This document shows, piece after piece, positions 19,914-32,529 of a DNA stretch of 39,520 nt (positions are counted from its first letter, which is position 1; each line of letters begins with the position of its first letter). The notes under the pieces were generated by a model. The model saw nothing but the letters and a program-made list of their open reading frames with translations, was not told where the DNA came from and searched no databases. This DNA comes from Rusavskia elegans. Taxonomy: Eukaryota > Ascomycota > Lecanoromycetes > Teloschistales > Teloschistaceae. The stretch lies in assembly GCA_011316305.1 (NCBI GenBank), contig SAUG01000195.1, positions 1 through 39,520 on the forward strand, written 5' to 3'. A program made the position numbers and the translations under genes.

Positions 19914-20540
19914 TACGGGGGTCACGCTAGGATTGCCCTTCCGCATGCTGATATGACCGTCCTGGGCTTGAGGGACAGCATGATTAGATTGGCGATATAT
20001 TCATCGATCTTCCTATCAAGTTTCAATCCTATCTGTCACGTCAATAATTACTGCTCTACAAGCATCGGCAATGATTGCTCTGCTAGACATTTTTTCTTTA
20101 GGGCCAGCCCTGGGAAAGGAAGCGGACCCGCTCCTAGAAGTCTTAAACCGACCCTTGAGATGATCAGACAAGAGGACAGGCAGTCCTGTTCCCACTAATA
20201 CACTACATAAGCTTTGGATAGGAGAAGCCAGCGTGCCCGTACTGATAATAGTCAGATCATACGGTCATGCAGTCATTCATCATGTAATTTCCCATTCGTT
20301 GGAGAGTAGTCGAAGAGATCCTTGATTCGAATCGCTTTACAGGGATTTTCAAGTCGTTCGAGTCAGAAGCGCGCGTATATATGCTTGAGCGCTTACTATG
20401 CTCAAGGTGGTAGTTGTGCATGCATAACTGTCCGCTCAAGAACATATACGTCATGGTGTTTGCTGTTTGTTACTGCTTCAAATTACTTCCTCCCTGGTTA
20501 TCTTTTTGTGGGACGATTGGATATGGATATATAATCATAT
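19914..20540. other. 3' flank of the gene island
   Basis: Balanced-composition DNA with only short frames (for example 19953-20198 on plus, MTVLGLRDSMIRLAIYSS). None is supported by splicing or motif. Composition changes abruptly to RIPed DNA at about 20,535-20,545. Confidence 0.45.
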
Positions 20541-20549
20541 TGATTAAGA

Positions 20550-23500
20550 TATACGAAAAGTGAAATCTATAGAATTACTAAATTATATAAATTATAGCTA
20601 TTATTAAAATACGCTAAATCTAATAGAATAGATACTATATTTAAATAAATAAAAGATATAATTTTAGCGACCATTTTAAAAAAATTTAAATAATTCTTTT
20701 ATAATAATCCCGCTATATAGACTTTTATATTCTTTTAAAATCGATTATTTATATTTTTAATTTTAATTTTATTTTTTACTATTATATATTATTATAGACT
20801 TTATCTTTTTTTTTAATTTAACCGAATTTAAATATATTAATAATATTTAAAATATTAAAAACGGCGGTAAAAGAATTACTATTATAATATTCTTTTAAAA
20901 ATAGATTCTAGAATTCTAGTAAATTTATAAATTCTTTATAATATTAAACCGAAAAAGCTTTTATAAAGTTATTTACTAGAATTACTACGAAAGTTATATA
21001 TTTAATAAATATATTTCTATTACGAATTTTCTTATATAGTTAATAACAATAATTATTAATATAACGGAGTTTTACTATAAACTATAAGTTAATATTATAA
21101 AATATTTATATTATTTATATAATATTAATTTAGATATACGATTTATAGTTTAAATTAAATAATATTTCTTTAAAAAATCGATTTTACTATAGAAATTCTT
21201 TCCTACTAATATAGCTACGAAGAGCTCGGCTTTAATAAAATTTATTATAATTATTTTCTATTTTAAAACTTTTTAGTCTATTATTGCGCCGAATAATTTA
21301 AATATATAACTTTATAAAATTTATCGAATTATTAGATTATCTATAAATAAAACGTCCGATAAAATAATAAATAATATATTTAAATCAATTATATTAATAT
21401 TAAAGATAATCAAATAGAATCTATAGTATTCTAAATACTATATAGTTTTAATTACTAATTTTAAATAACGTTCTAATAGATTTATTAAAAATTTTAAAAA
21501 ATTCAAAGCGGTATAACTAATATTAGCGCGAGTAACGATTATTATAAAATTAATTAATCCGACTAGTTACTAATATAGTAGAATTTATTAGAATTCGGTT
21601 ATATCTGTATTTTTAGTAAATATTTCGGAACTAATAAATAGAATTTTAAAAATTTTATTTAATAAATTAATATTATATTTCTTTATAATTTTATTAATAT
21701 ATAAATTTTAATAAAATAATAGTTTATAGATTTTATAATCGCGAGTAATACAAATTCCTAAAAATTAAAATATTTCGTCTAGATATTTTATTTTATAGCG
21801 TTTAAAGAATTTTATTTGAAATTTTTTAATATATTATATATAGCGGTTTTTATAAATAATATAAATATTATCTATAAAAAAGAATAATATTATATATTTA
21901 TAAATAAATAAATATTTAATTCCGGATATCGCTAAAAATTCTAGGTCTATTAAAATATTCGAAAAATAGTAAAACTATAGTACCGGTAACTATTTTAGAC
22001 TATAAAATACTTTAAAAAATTATAAAAAAATAGATTTCGACTCTTTTTAATCTGGTAGAAGCTTTATATAGATAAATTTATTAATATTATAATTAGAGAA
22101 GGTATTAATTATATTATATTATATAGTTTAGAATTGAAAATACGTAATAATAGTTATAAATACCCGAAAGATATAAATCGCTAAAATAATAGTATAGATA
22201 TTAATATTAGTATTTTAAAAATTACTTCTAATATAAAAGCGTCGCTTTATTTTAGTTAAATAATTTAATTTATTAAATTCATATTTAAAAATTTATATAA
22301 AAAAAATAGATTTTTTATTATATTAAATTATAGTATCGAATACTATTTCTTTTTAAATATTTTTATTCTATAGTTTTTTTATTTTAATTTAAACGGCTTC
22401 TATAAATTTTTTTATAAACGGATATTTTAATATATTATTCTAAAAACGAGGTTCTAGTAGTAGTTAATTATAGTAATATCGTATTTCTAGTAGAAGAAGC
22501 TAATAGTCTAGTATTAGAACGCTATTTTCGTATATTATATAAACTAGAAGATAGATAGTAAATACTACGAAAAATACTATAGAAATTCCGATAGCGGTAT
22601 ATTAAAGAAAGATTATATAGATTTTATTCTATTCTAATTTTTTTATAGTCTTTTTAATAGCTATCTTTTCGATTTTATTTATTTTATCTATTTTCTTTTA
22701 GCGGTATATAACGTCTAGAGAAATAATATTATCTTTAATATAATATAACTTATTTAGGCTACGAGTTTTTTTTAATTCTAAAAGCGTAAAAGTAGGCGGA
22801 AGAGAATATTTATTATTTTTAAAAGATCTAGATATATTTTTTATTAAATATAAATCTACTATTAAATAACTATATATCTATTTTAACGAATTTATTAAAT
22901 TATTTTATTATTTTTATAAAAGAAATATCTTTATTAATAGGATTATAATATAATTTATTAGTTAAATTTTCGTTATTATAACTGTTTTATAGCGGCGTTC
23001 TACCTTCTAAAATAGAAAGCGATAAAAAAAGCTGGTTCTTTTTATCTTTTCCTTTATTATTAGATATTAGAAGCGAGAATTCTTTTCTAGATACGTCCGG
23101 ATTCGTTTAAATCTATTTAAAGACGTTATCTTTATTACTTTTACTATTACTAAATTCAGTAATAGAATAGTTTATACGTAGATTATCGAATATATTATAT
23201 AGAAACGGCTCCGTCTATAGCGAAATTTAATTAACTTTCCCAGGTTTATAGAATAAAGTTTCGTTAAATATAATATTACGAGTACGGATAATCTTTTTCT
23301 AATTCGGAATCTAGATGAAATAGATATTCGTACTATTATATTCTACTAGAAATCTAATATAAATTCTAGAATATAGTTTCTAGAATTTCGGAATATATTT
23401 ATCTAATATATTAACCTTATAGCCGTTTATTCGAAGGTAATCTAGATATAAAGTAGTTTTTATAACTATTTAGAATAGAGTTTTTTATATAAATTGCTTT

Positions 23501-25150
23501 TTTAATATAATATTTATAATATAACCGACGGTTAAAATAATCTAAAATTAAAAATAGTATAGAAAATTTATTCCGTTTATTATTACTCGGGCTTTAATAA
23601 TAAAAATATAGTTTAAACGTTCCGAATAACTATTCTAAATTTATTAGACTGGCCGTCGGATCGGGTTTCGAATCCGGATTAGCTAATCCGATCCGATTCG
23701 AATCGGATTAGACTAAAATATAACCCGATCTAATCGGATTTCGAATGTAGATTAACTAATCCGATCCGATTCGCTAAAACTAGATTTTAGCGCTAAATTC
23801 TAGTATAAAAGTATATTTTTAGTATAAAAATTATACGAACAATTTAAAAAAATTCTAATTAATTAACCACGCTAGCTAGAAAAATTCTAGTTAGATAATT
23901 TATATTATCTAATTATATTACTTTTATATATAATTAATTAATTCATTGATTATTATATTATATTATTAATTAAATAAATAAAAAGATTTAGCGGATTTCT
24001 ATCGAATATTCGGGTCCGATCCGGATCCGACCGCTTAGCGGGTTAAACCGGTTCGACTCGCTAAAAAATCGGGTCGGATCCGACGGTTCGACGGGAACCC
24101 GATCCGAAATAGCCAGTCTAAAGTTTATATATCTAAAATAGCAGATTTCTAGAAGATTTCTAGCTCTGCGATAAAATTTAAAATTTTTTTATCTAAGATT
24201 GGCTCTATATCCGATCGTATAAATACTATTTTATTTTTGTAGTATATTTAAATAAATTTAAAAGAACGTCGAAAAAACTTAATAGCTTTTAATTTAAAAC
24301 GATAAATTTCGATAATATAGAAATCCGTTTTAATATATATAAGATATAAAATTTAGTAATAACTGTTTAAATCGGCGGCTATTAGAATTAAATCGTAGAT
24401 AATATAATAGAAACTTTCTATTTATATTATCTTCTAATATAGATAACTCGCTAATTATTTTATATTCAATAATAATTTTTCAGTTATATTTAATACGAAG
24501 AGTTCTAGAATTTTTAAAGAAATTACCTTTCTTTTATATAAATCTTTTTAAAATTAGATGAATTATAAAGTTAAAAATATAGTTTTTATTTGAAAGTTTT
24601 AATAGTATTTTATTATTTAGTAAATTAATATTAACTATAATATTTCCGTATACTATAATCGGTATAGATCTTTCGCCTATAATAATATATAAGCCGTTAG
24701 TATAGTTTCGATTTTTAACGAAACTGTAGGCTATAGTATTATTATATTGATTAATTATTAAACTACCGTTAAAGATTTAAAATAAACGAAGAAAATAATT
24801 AGTAATAAAAGTTTCTAGAAAGATAGTTAGTAAAACGCTAGTAGGTACTAATTTATTATTTTTTTTACTATTTTCGTATTTTTCTTTCGCGCGTTAAATA
24901 GAGTTTTTATACTTCTTCCGTATTTTTTTATTACTGTCGAGTTTATTTTTAATTTTCTTTATCTTTTCTATTTTAAATTTAAAATTGGCTGGTTTTTTTT
25001 AGATAATTCTATCTATAGTACTTTATAATATAGTAGTATTTTTTATAGAAATAATTCCGGTAATAGATATATTTCGGCGGTTTATTATTATCTTTAAAAG
25101 AAGGATTACTATCTTTTTTTTTACTTTTTCTTTTACTTTTATCTTTATCC
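20550..25150 (-). mobile_element. Ty1/Copia retrotransposon relic, RIPed
   Basis: Minus-strand segments read as Copia pol. RYKIKYLDEIF and FLGICITRDYKIYK followed by NLYINKIIKKYNIN (about 21,660-21,800) match the Copia RT region K(Y/F)xIKxLGE...FLGIxIxRD....xxYIxKIxxxFN. RTRNIIFNETLFYKPGKVN (about 23,230-23,285) matches the stretch between integrase and RT. The order on the minus strand is integrase side to the right and RT to the left, as in Copia. Stops are RIP-type throughout. Both ends are approximate and I could not pair the LTRs. The element is interrupted by a MITE at 23,645-24,120. Confidence 0.65.
23645..24120 (+). mobile_element. hAT-like MITE (476 bp)
   Basis: Terminal inverted repeats TAGACTGGC (23645) and GCCAGTCTA (ending 24120), flanked by AAATTTAT (23637-23644) and AAGTTTAT (24121-24128). 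The latter is an 8-bp duplication with one G/A difference, as RIP would cause. The 5' and 3' thirds are rich in GGATCCGAYCCG-type units and internal palindromes. There is no coding capacity. Terminal CAGT-like repeats and 8-bp duplications point to hAT, but the autonomous partner is not in the window. Confidence 0.65.
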
Positions 25151-25164
25151 GCGTCGGTATTACT

Positions 25165-25425
25165 TATACTGGCCGTCGGGTCGGATTTCGAATCTAGATT
25201 AACTAACCCGACCCGATTCCAATCGGATTAAAAAATAGTCCGATTCGGATCTAGATCGAACTCGGGTTCCCGGGTTCGATCTGTTAAAATTGCTAAAACT
25301 TTCTTTTCTACGTAGAAAACTCTCGCTTTTACTATATATTTACGTTAATATTTTAAATATTATTTAGATAGACGTCGATTCTTTACTACTAAATAGTAAA
25401 TAATAATTAAATTAATATTTATATA
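25165..25425 (+). mobile_element. hAT-like MITE, 5' end of a second copy
   Basis: TATACTGGCCGTCGGGTCGG and the following 100 bp match the left end of the element at 23645. The right end was not found before another MITE end starts at 25426, so this copy is truncated or interrupted. Confidence 0.5.
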
Positions 25426-25560
25426 TAGACTGGCTACTTCGGTACGGATTTCTATTAGTATTTCGGAAATCCGATCTAAATTTTAGCGAGTCGATTCGAC
25501 CCGATCCGCTAAATAGTTCGGGTTAGTTTTTAATATTAGAATCGAAAATCGGATAGAATT
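25426..25560 (-). mobile_element. hAT-like MITE, inverted end of a third copy
   Basis: TAGACTGGCTACTTCGG and the following TTTTAGCGAGTCGATTCG match the reverse complement of the right end of the element at 23645-24120. This is therefore an oppositely oriented end. The matching other end was not found; the right limit is approximate. Confidence 0.45.
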
Positions 25561-27249
25561 ATAAAATAGAAATTAATAAAAATTTGATTCAATCCGATTT
25601 ATAATTATATTAAATAGTTAAATACTATAGTTTTTATAAACGATTATTATTTTAGATATATTATTTTTTTAAATTATAATAAATAATTTAGGTAATATAA
25701 AACGGTAATATATTTTATTTAATATTAGCTAATATAACGGCCGGAAGTTATATTATTTTTTTCTAAAAAAATTCTAAATTATATATTTTTTTTTTATATT
25801 TTTTAATTATATAGAATTCGATTATTAATTAGTTTATATTTTTCTAATTATATTTCTAAATTTTTTATTCGATTTTTAATAAACTAAAAATCTTTAATTT
25901 AGATAGTAATTTACTTAACGTAAATTATTACTAGATTAATATCTAAACTATATAAATATAGTCGTATATAAATAATAATATATTAAAATAATATTATTTT
26001 TTATTAGATAAATAATAATATATATCTTTATAGAATTTTATAGAATTACTAATATTATATTCTATATTCTAATAACTCCGGCTAAAAGAAATTCTATAGC
26101 GATATTTTCGAAGATTTCGCGGTATAGTCTAGTAAATAGTATCTTTAAAATTAGATTATCGAAATCTTTTTAATAGCGATAGATATTTCGGAAAGCGACT
26201 ATATTAACCTTTTATTTATATTTCTATTAGTTAATTAACTAGACAATTTAGAATATATTATTTTAAAATATTATCTTTATTATTATACTAGCGGATTTCT
26301 CTTTTTTTTATTCGATTTTATTACTTTTAGTTTTTTCTAGACTTCTATAAATCGGTTTCGTAATATTTTTATATACTAGAATATTTTTTAGCGCTATTAT
26401 ATAGTTTATTATATTAATTTAATATATTATTAATCCGATTAGTATATACTATAATTACGATTATATAATACGATAAATAAAACGACGAATAGTATAGTAC
26501 GGTATATATTATATTAGAAACTTATAGTAATAGTTAGTAGATAAAGAAAAAAAGATCGGAAGTAAAATTTAATTAATTAATATAATTATTAGTTAGATTT
26601 CGGCTAAAATAAACGAGTTCGTATATTTTTATAAACTTCTAGTATATTTTACTATATATTTCTATATACTTTTAACTACTATTTTATATAGATTTTTTCT
26701 AGTATTAATTATATTATTCTATTATATTATTTACGTTTCTATCTAATATTCCGTTATATCTAAATTAAAATTACTATCTATAAAATTTAAATCGGTTATA
26801 AACCGCGAACGCGGTAGAAAGTAGTCGGAATCTAAATATATATTCTATAAAAAATAAAGTATAGATTATATTATTATATATAAACGTTTCTAGAAATTAA
26901 AGGAAATCGATATATAGAAAGATATAGATTTAGATATTAAAACTCTCTTGAAATAAAACGCTAGAGACGAGGAAATAGACTATAAAGTTAGTAAAAGATT
27001 TTATAGTAATATAATAGAGTAATATAGACTATATTAAATACTAATTTATATATAATATTATACTACGAGACCGAGCTCCGTAATAAAATTTACTAAAAAG
27101 AAGCGGAAAAAATAATATTTATTAACTAAATAAAATAAAAGCGGAAAAAAATAATATATTAGAGTAATATATTAAATATAAATAGTATTATCTAATTTAT
27201 AATTATTAATTTCTAATATATTTTTAAATCTACTATAGCTATTAATAGT

Positions 27250-27740
27250 ATAGACGGGATAATTTTAACTAAATATATAGCTCTGATCGTTAATTTTATT
27301 TAATAATAAATAATCTATTATAGCGGCTTTAAAAAGTTTAAAATCGCTAGAATACTAGAATTTCTATAAAAATAGTCGAAGTTTACTAAAAAATTAAGTA
27401 ATAGTAGTAATATAACTAATATAGCTATCGAGTTTCCGTATAAAAAGGAAGATAAAAATACTAATAATATTATCGAAGTTAATAATAAAAACTAGATAGT
27501 AGAAAGATATTCTACTAAATAGAATAATATTAAACTCGAAAATAATAAAAGTTTAGCTAGAAATATTAATTTTAATTAAAACGAAAATAAAGATAAAGAT
27601 AAAGATAAAAATAAAGATAAAAATATAAAAGAAAAAAGGAATATAGAAAAAAAAACGGAAACCGAAAATAATAAAAATAAAAATATAAAAGAAATTATTA
27701 AACTCTTTAATTAGTTTAATTAGTTATCTATATCTAGAAA
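27250..27740 (+). pseudogene. RIPed plus-strand relic with charged C-terminus
   Basis: One plus frame reads SKFTKKLSNSSNITNIAIEF, ESLARN-like and NENKDKDKDKDK segments with only RIP-type TAG/TAA stops. Before RIP, many of the Asn and Lys codons were probably Asp and Glu, giving an acidic tail. The parent family is not recognised. It may be a transposon-encoded protein or a duplicated host gene. Confidence 0.35.
27588..27645 (+). repeat. (GATAAA)n hexanucleotide repeat
   Basis: About eight tandem AAAGAT/AAAAAT units, probably a RIPed acidic-codon tract inside the relic reading frame at 27250-27740. Confidence 0.7.
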
Positions 27741-29289
27741 TAGTAGATTTAGATAAATATATTACTTCGATATATTACTATATTATTAATAAAAGATAAA
27801 ATTTTAAATAAATAAAATTTTTTAATATAAATTTATAATTTAAAAATCTTTAAATCTATAGATTTTAATAATAAATCTAATTTAAATTCGTATTTAGATT
27901 AATCTATCTAAAATATTTCTAAATTCTTTTTTAAAAGAATTTCGTTTTCTGAATAGAATTCTATTCTCTAGTTCTATTCGGTTATATATATTTTATAGTT
28001 TTTTTTAAAACTTTTTCTATTTTTAAACCTATAGTATAATTATAGTATTCAATTATTATTATCTACTATATATACTCTAGAATTATATAGATTCGATTCT
28101 ATTAATAAACTTTCTTTATAAGACTAAAAGTCCGTTCTATTCCTACCGAAGATATTAAGTAAATAAAAAAATTACGAGCTATCTATACTAGTTTTAGAAA
28201 GTTTAAAACGTTATTTTTTTAAAATATCTAATTTAGATTTTTCTCGATAGTATTAACGCGTAAATATTAATTAGCTTCGAAAGTAGCTGCTCGAAGACGC
28301 TAAAATTATCGAAGAATATTATTTAAAATAGATAAAATAGACTTTAGACGAATTAGTAAAATTATAATATATTATCTTTTTATATTTTTTTACTTTTTTT
28401 TATACGGCTGATTTTAGATTTTAATAGATTAATAGGAGCTCTATAGTATTTAATAAAGTATTTTTTAAATTCGTTCCGATATCTATTTTTATATTCCGAA
28501 AAGTTTTCTATTTTTTTTATTATTATCTTTTTTATTTTAGTTTCGATAAAGATTAAACTTTACTATAGGATCTAGAATATTTATAATATTATAAATTAAT
28601 TTACTTTTTTTTTAATACGAAAATAGTATTTTATAAATTTAATATTAATATTATTATAAACTATTAGTATTATTTCTTTATTAACGTAATTTAATAATCG
28701 AATTACTTTCTTTATATTAGAAAGATAATCGAAAATAGTACTATAAAATCAGAATATTTAATAAATTCTAATATCTATAGTTTTTAAAACTAATAAAATA
28801 ATTATATAGAACGGTTATAATATACTATCTATAAAGAGAAAAGATTACTATTTTTTTTATTAAAGATAATCCTTTATATTTATAGATTTTACGAATTCTT
28901 TTCTATAAATTTATTAACGAAATAGCGTAATTAATATACCCGACGAATTAGAAAATACGTTAAATTTTATTAAATATAAATATTTTAAATTATATTTCTA
29001 GATTAGAAATTAGAATTAACTCTTTTCTAGATTTCTTTAAAGCGAAGTTTATATTTAAAAAAGGTAGAAAAATATACTATAATAGTATAAACCTATAATA
29101 AATATTAGTTTTAAAATTTCTAAATTTATATTATTTATATATATTACTTTTTTTACGATACTAGATACGCTAGTACTAATATTTTTAATTTATTTATTAT
29201 CTAGTTTTTAGATAAAATCGTCGCTAATTTTTTTATAATCTAATAATTTTAATAAAGTTTTAAGCTACTAGATTAATTATATAAACTAG

Positions 29290-29395
29290 AGGGTACAAGT
29301 TCTACTACCGTATATTCAATGCTGGTATACCAACGCTTGATTTACTCACCGAACCACTGGTTCACCGGGTATCAAAATCAAAACAAATAACTAAA
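29290..29395 (+). mobile_element. 5'-truncated 106-bp copy of the A-tailed element
   Basis: Its sequence matches the last roughly 105 bp of the long copies (ACCGTATATTCAATGCT, GGTTCACCGGGTATC, AAAACAAATAA). A perfect 10-bp duplication TATAAACTAG flanks it at 29280-29289 and 29396-29405. Truncation only at the 5' side, an A-rich 3' end and a 10-bp duplication fit target-primed reverse transcription. It still holds many CA/TG pairs while its surroundings have almost none, as expected for a copy too short for RIP or inserted late. Confidence 0.7.
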
Positions 29396-29405
29396 TATAA
29401 ACTAG

Positions 29406-30268
29406 ATAAAGTAAAAAGTTTTAAATTTAATTCTATTAGCTATCTAGTCGAATAAAAGTTTTTTTAAATTCTTTTTTTAGTATACTATTAGAACTAGTAT
29501 TATCGGTAATAATATCTAAAAGCTTCGGTCTAAGCTAAAAAAATTCTAAAAATTTTAAAAGTTTTTAATATTATAAACGGTTAGAATAATTAGTAGAAAA
29601 GAATATAAATCTAATTAGACGCTTTTAAAATTAAAATTAAATATTAATTTAGTATATTAGTTTTTCTAAATACGCGAACTTTTATAGATTTAATTAGATA
29701 TCTAATATAAAGGAAATATATTTTAAAATTTTTAAATTAGATTTAATTTATTCGCGGATAGTATTATAGTTATCGAAAACTATCTATATAAATTATATAC
29801 GGCCGACAAGCTTTATATTTAGACGAAGTATTTATAGTAGTAACTTAAATCTTTTATTTTTAATAGTCCGAACTAGTAGATTTAGATCTAAAAAAGTTTT
29901 ATAAAGATATTTATTTTATATAATTTAGTCGAAAGTAGATTCGAATTTAATATAGCTCTTTTTCTATAATTAAAATAAGTTTTATATTATCTCTCTATAT
30001 TACTATTAACTATTTATACGAATAAATATTACTTTAATATAAAATTATAAATTATATCGCTTAGTTTTTTAGTAAACGATAGTAGAAAGGTATTTTTTTT
30101 ATAGTAGATATATTAGAAAAATTAAAGGCTATAGAATAGTTAAAAATTTTAGAATAAATTTTATATATAATCTTAGATAGATTATCTATTATTAAAGCTA
30201 TCTAGTAGAACTTTTACTCCTATTTTAATTATATTTATTTTATAGCTTTCTTCGACTAGAGAGGATTT
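29406..30268. repeat. RIP-degraded AT-rich DNA, unidentified
   Basis: CA/TG-poor sequence up to the third LTR copy. No domain read. Confidence 0.45.
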
Positions 30269-30677
30269 GTAACGTCTCTATATATCAGAAAGTATTACGC
30301 TCGAGCCTAGCTACAGCCGTAGACGTAGTCCGAACTACTAAATAGTAAAGGAATTCTAGCGTAGGTTATCGCGACTAATTCTATATAGCCGTAAAGGTAC
30401 AGTCGCGATATTATAAATTATCTTCGTTATATAGATAATTAAAAAGAGAATATATAAAAATATTTAATAATTATATTAATAACTAATAAGAAAAGCTATT
30501 TAATAGAAATAAAAAAGCGATATATATAGTAAAAATAGTTAATAGTATTGATAGGTAGCTATCTCGCTAAAATCCTATTAAAAAAGTCGGCTATAGTAGT
30601 TATAGACGGCTATAAATAATTAGTATCGTTTAGCTAGCTAATTTTCTAAACTATTTCTATAGAGTCGTAGATATAAT
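30269..30677 (-). repeat. Third copy of the 409-bp LTR
   Basis: It starts TGTAACGTCTC and aligns over its full length with 3289-3696 and 6239-6646. It continues directly into internal sequence homologous to that of the first element (TCCTCCCTATATCGC next to the LTR), so it is an element end and not a solo LTR. Confidence 0.75.
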
Positions 30678-31790
30678 ATAGTCCTCCCTATATCGCTTTT
30701 TATCTAGCGTTCTCGTATAAAGTCTATCTTTTCTTTCTTTTCTATCTTTTTTCTTTAATATTTTTATTATATATTCTCGAAGAAGTAATTTTCGAAAAAG
30801 TAATTAGTTAAAGTCTTTCTATTAAATTTAATTAAAAGGTATTACTATATTCTTTCCTTATAGTTTCTACGTTTATAATTTTTTAAAAGAGTATAAAATT
30901 AAAGTAGATAGTAATATCTATAGCGTATATACTCGTATTTAGAAGTTTTATAATTTCTTAATTTCTGATACTATTTATAAGACTATTCTATTTTTATATC
31001 TTCTCTAATTACTAATATCCGTAGGGAAATATTTTAAAAATAAAAAAAATAAACTCCGGTCTAATATTAGAAATATTTTTAATAAATATACTAAAATACG
31101 ATACTATATCGAATCTTTTTTTAATTCCGAAAAAGAAATTTATAATAAATTTCTTATTTAGAAATCGGATCTCTATTAGCTTTTTAAAAAGTAAAAGTAT
31201 TTTATTATTTATTATCGCGCTTTAGATAGATATAAAAGTAATTTTATTATTTAGAAATAGCGCGTATTATCTTATTTTAACGAATTTAACGATCTAGTCG
31301 CGTTTTACTCTTTTATAGTTTTTATACTAGCTGTATAAAAAGCGTCCGTTAAATCGGTTTCGGTTTATAATTTAGTTAATTTAAATTAGTTTCTAAAGGA
31401 TTTTAATTTCTTTTAATTTTTAGATCTAGAAAGTATATAAAAGAGTATTTAGTTAAAGATTCCTTCGCGGTATTTCTATCTATTTTAATTTTAGATATTG
31501 ATATTATAAATTGTATTCGGGTCTTCGGAAACTTCTATTAATTTTTATTTTTTAGCGACTATTTTATTCTAAAAGGATAAAGTTAGAAACCGTTTATCTT
31601 TTAATTATACGCTAAATATATAATCCGACGTATTATCGTCTAGATATTTTTCTGGTTTAGGCGTAGAATTATAGTCGACCCTTTTTATTTTCTTAATAAT
31701 ACTTCGATAGATTTTTTTAATATCTTCTATCTATAGTTTTTAAATTAACTTCTATATTTTATTATATTTAAAAGCTAATTTGTTATAGAT
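30678..31790 (-). mobile_element. Truncated second LTR element (3' part)
   Basis: Homologous to about 3697-4800 of the first element, including the plus-strand antisense frame (NSEKEIYNKFLI, YYRALDRYKSNFII). Homology is lost at about 31,790, where a different sequence begins. Gag and the other LTR are not present, so the copy is truncated. Confidence 0.6.
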
Positions 31791-31794
31791 CGAT

Positions 31795-32225
31795 TTAAAA
31801 TGATAATAATAGCTTGATATTTCTATATAGGTGGAAAGTTCCTCTATAAATAAGCGAACAAGGCTGAACGCTAGGCCTAATTAGGTAATAAATCCTGTAG
31901 AGCTAATAAGCCGCGGTTAACGGGATTTAGTCAGCGTATTAGTTAGCCGGTACTATCGGCTAGTATCTCTATATCTACTAAGTTCTATATAAGTTCTAGG
32001 CAGTTTAAATAGCTTATAATAAATACTATAAAATAAAAAAATAGTATCGCCTTCGATACGCTCGTATTAAACGTTTAAAAACTTTAAAAAACGTTAAAAA
32101 TAAAGGCGCTAAAAGGTTAAAAAGAAAATAGCACTACTAGAAATCGAACCCGGGCTATACTAGAATCTCTAAATAATAAAAAGCGGCTAATAGAACGGCC
32201 GAGCTAATTTTTTTATCGTTTAAAT
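31795..32225 (-). mobile_element. tRNA-headed repeat, possible SINE or chromovirus LTR region
   Basis: On the minus strand, about 32,220-32,135 contains TTAGCTCGGCCG (pol III A-box-like) and, about 45 nt later, CCCGGGTTCGATTTC (B-box / T-arm-like), resembling a RIPed tRNA without its 5' acceptor strand. Downstream to about 31,795 lies about 330 bp that is less RIPed than its surroundings (for example GGTGGAAAGTTCCTC). A tRNA head plus unrelated body would fit a SINE. Alternatively the body is the 3' LTR of the adjacent chromovirus and the tRNA-like part a separate insertion. No second copy is in the window. Confidence 0.3.
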
Positions 32226-32529
32226 AGAAGCGGTATATACTATTACTATATTATAGCGCCTAGTTATAAAATCTTCGAATTAGAATCTAATAGATAGTAG
32301 TAATATTTTACCGAATATAAAAAGAAATATAATTATACTAGATCGAATATATAAAACGCCGGCGAGATATAATAATTTATAAACGCTTTAATTTTAATCC
32401 AGAACGGTATTAGAAGTCTACTAGCGGTACGGATATTTAAAGCTCCGGTTATTATAATACCGCTAGAATATAATTAGATTATTACTAATAATAAAATCTA
32501 GATAAAAAAGGAAAACGTTTATTATATTC

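Larger units (their letters stand above)
25561..29279. repeat. RIPed AT-rich DNA with unidentified coding relic
   Basis: CA/TG-depleted throughout. Apart from the plus-strand acidic/lysine-rich relic described separately, no domain could be read on either strand. No gene with an intact frame is present. Confidence 0.45.

Noticed and set aside
8435..20540. Starship giant element (DUF3435 captain), polyketide or NRPS cluster, effector genes
   Set aside because: No tyrosine recombinase motif, no megasynthase and no convincing small secreted cysteine-rich protein could be found in the island.
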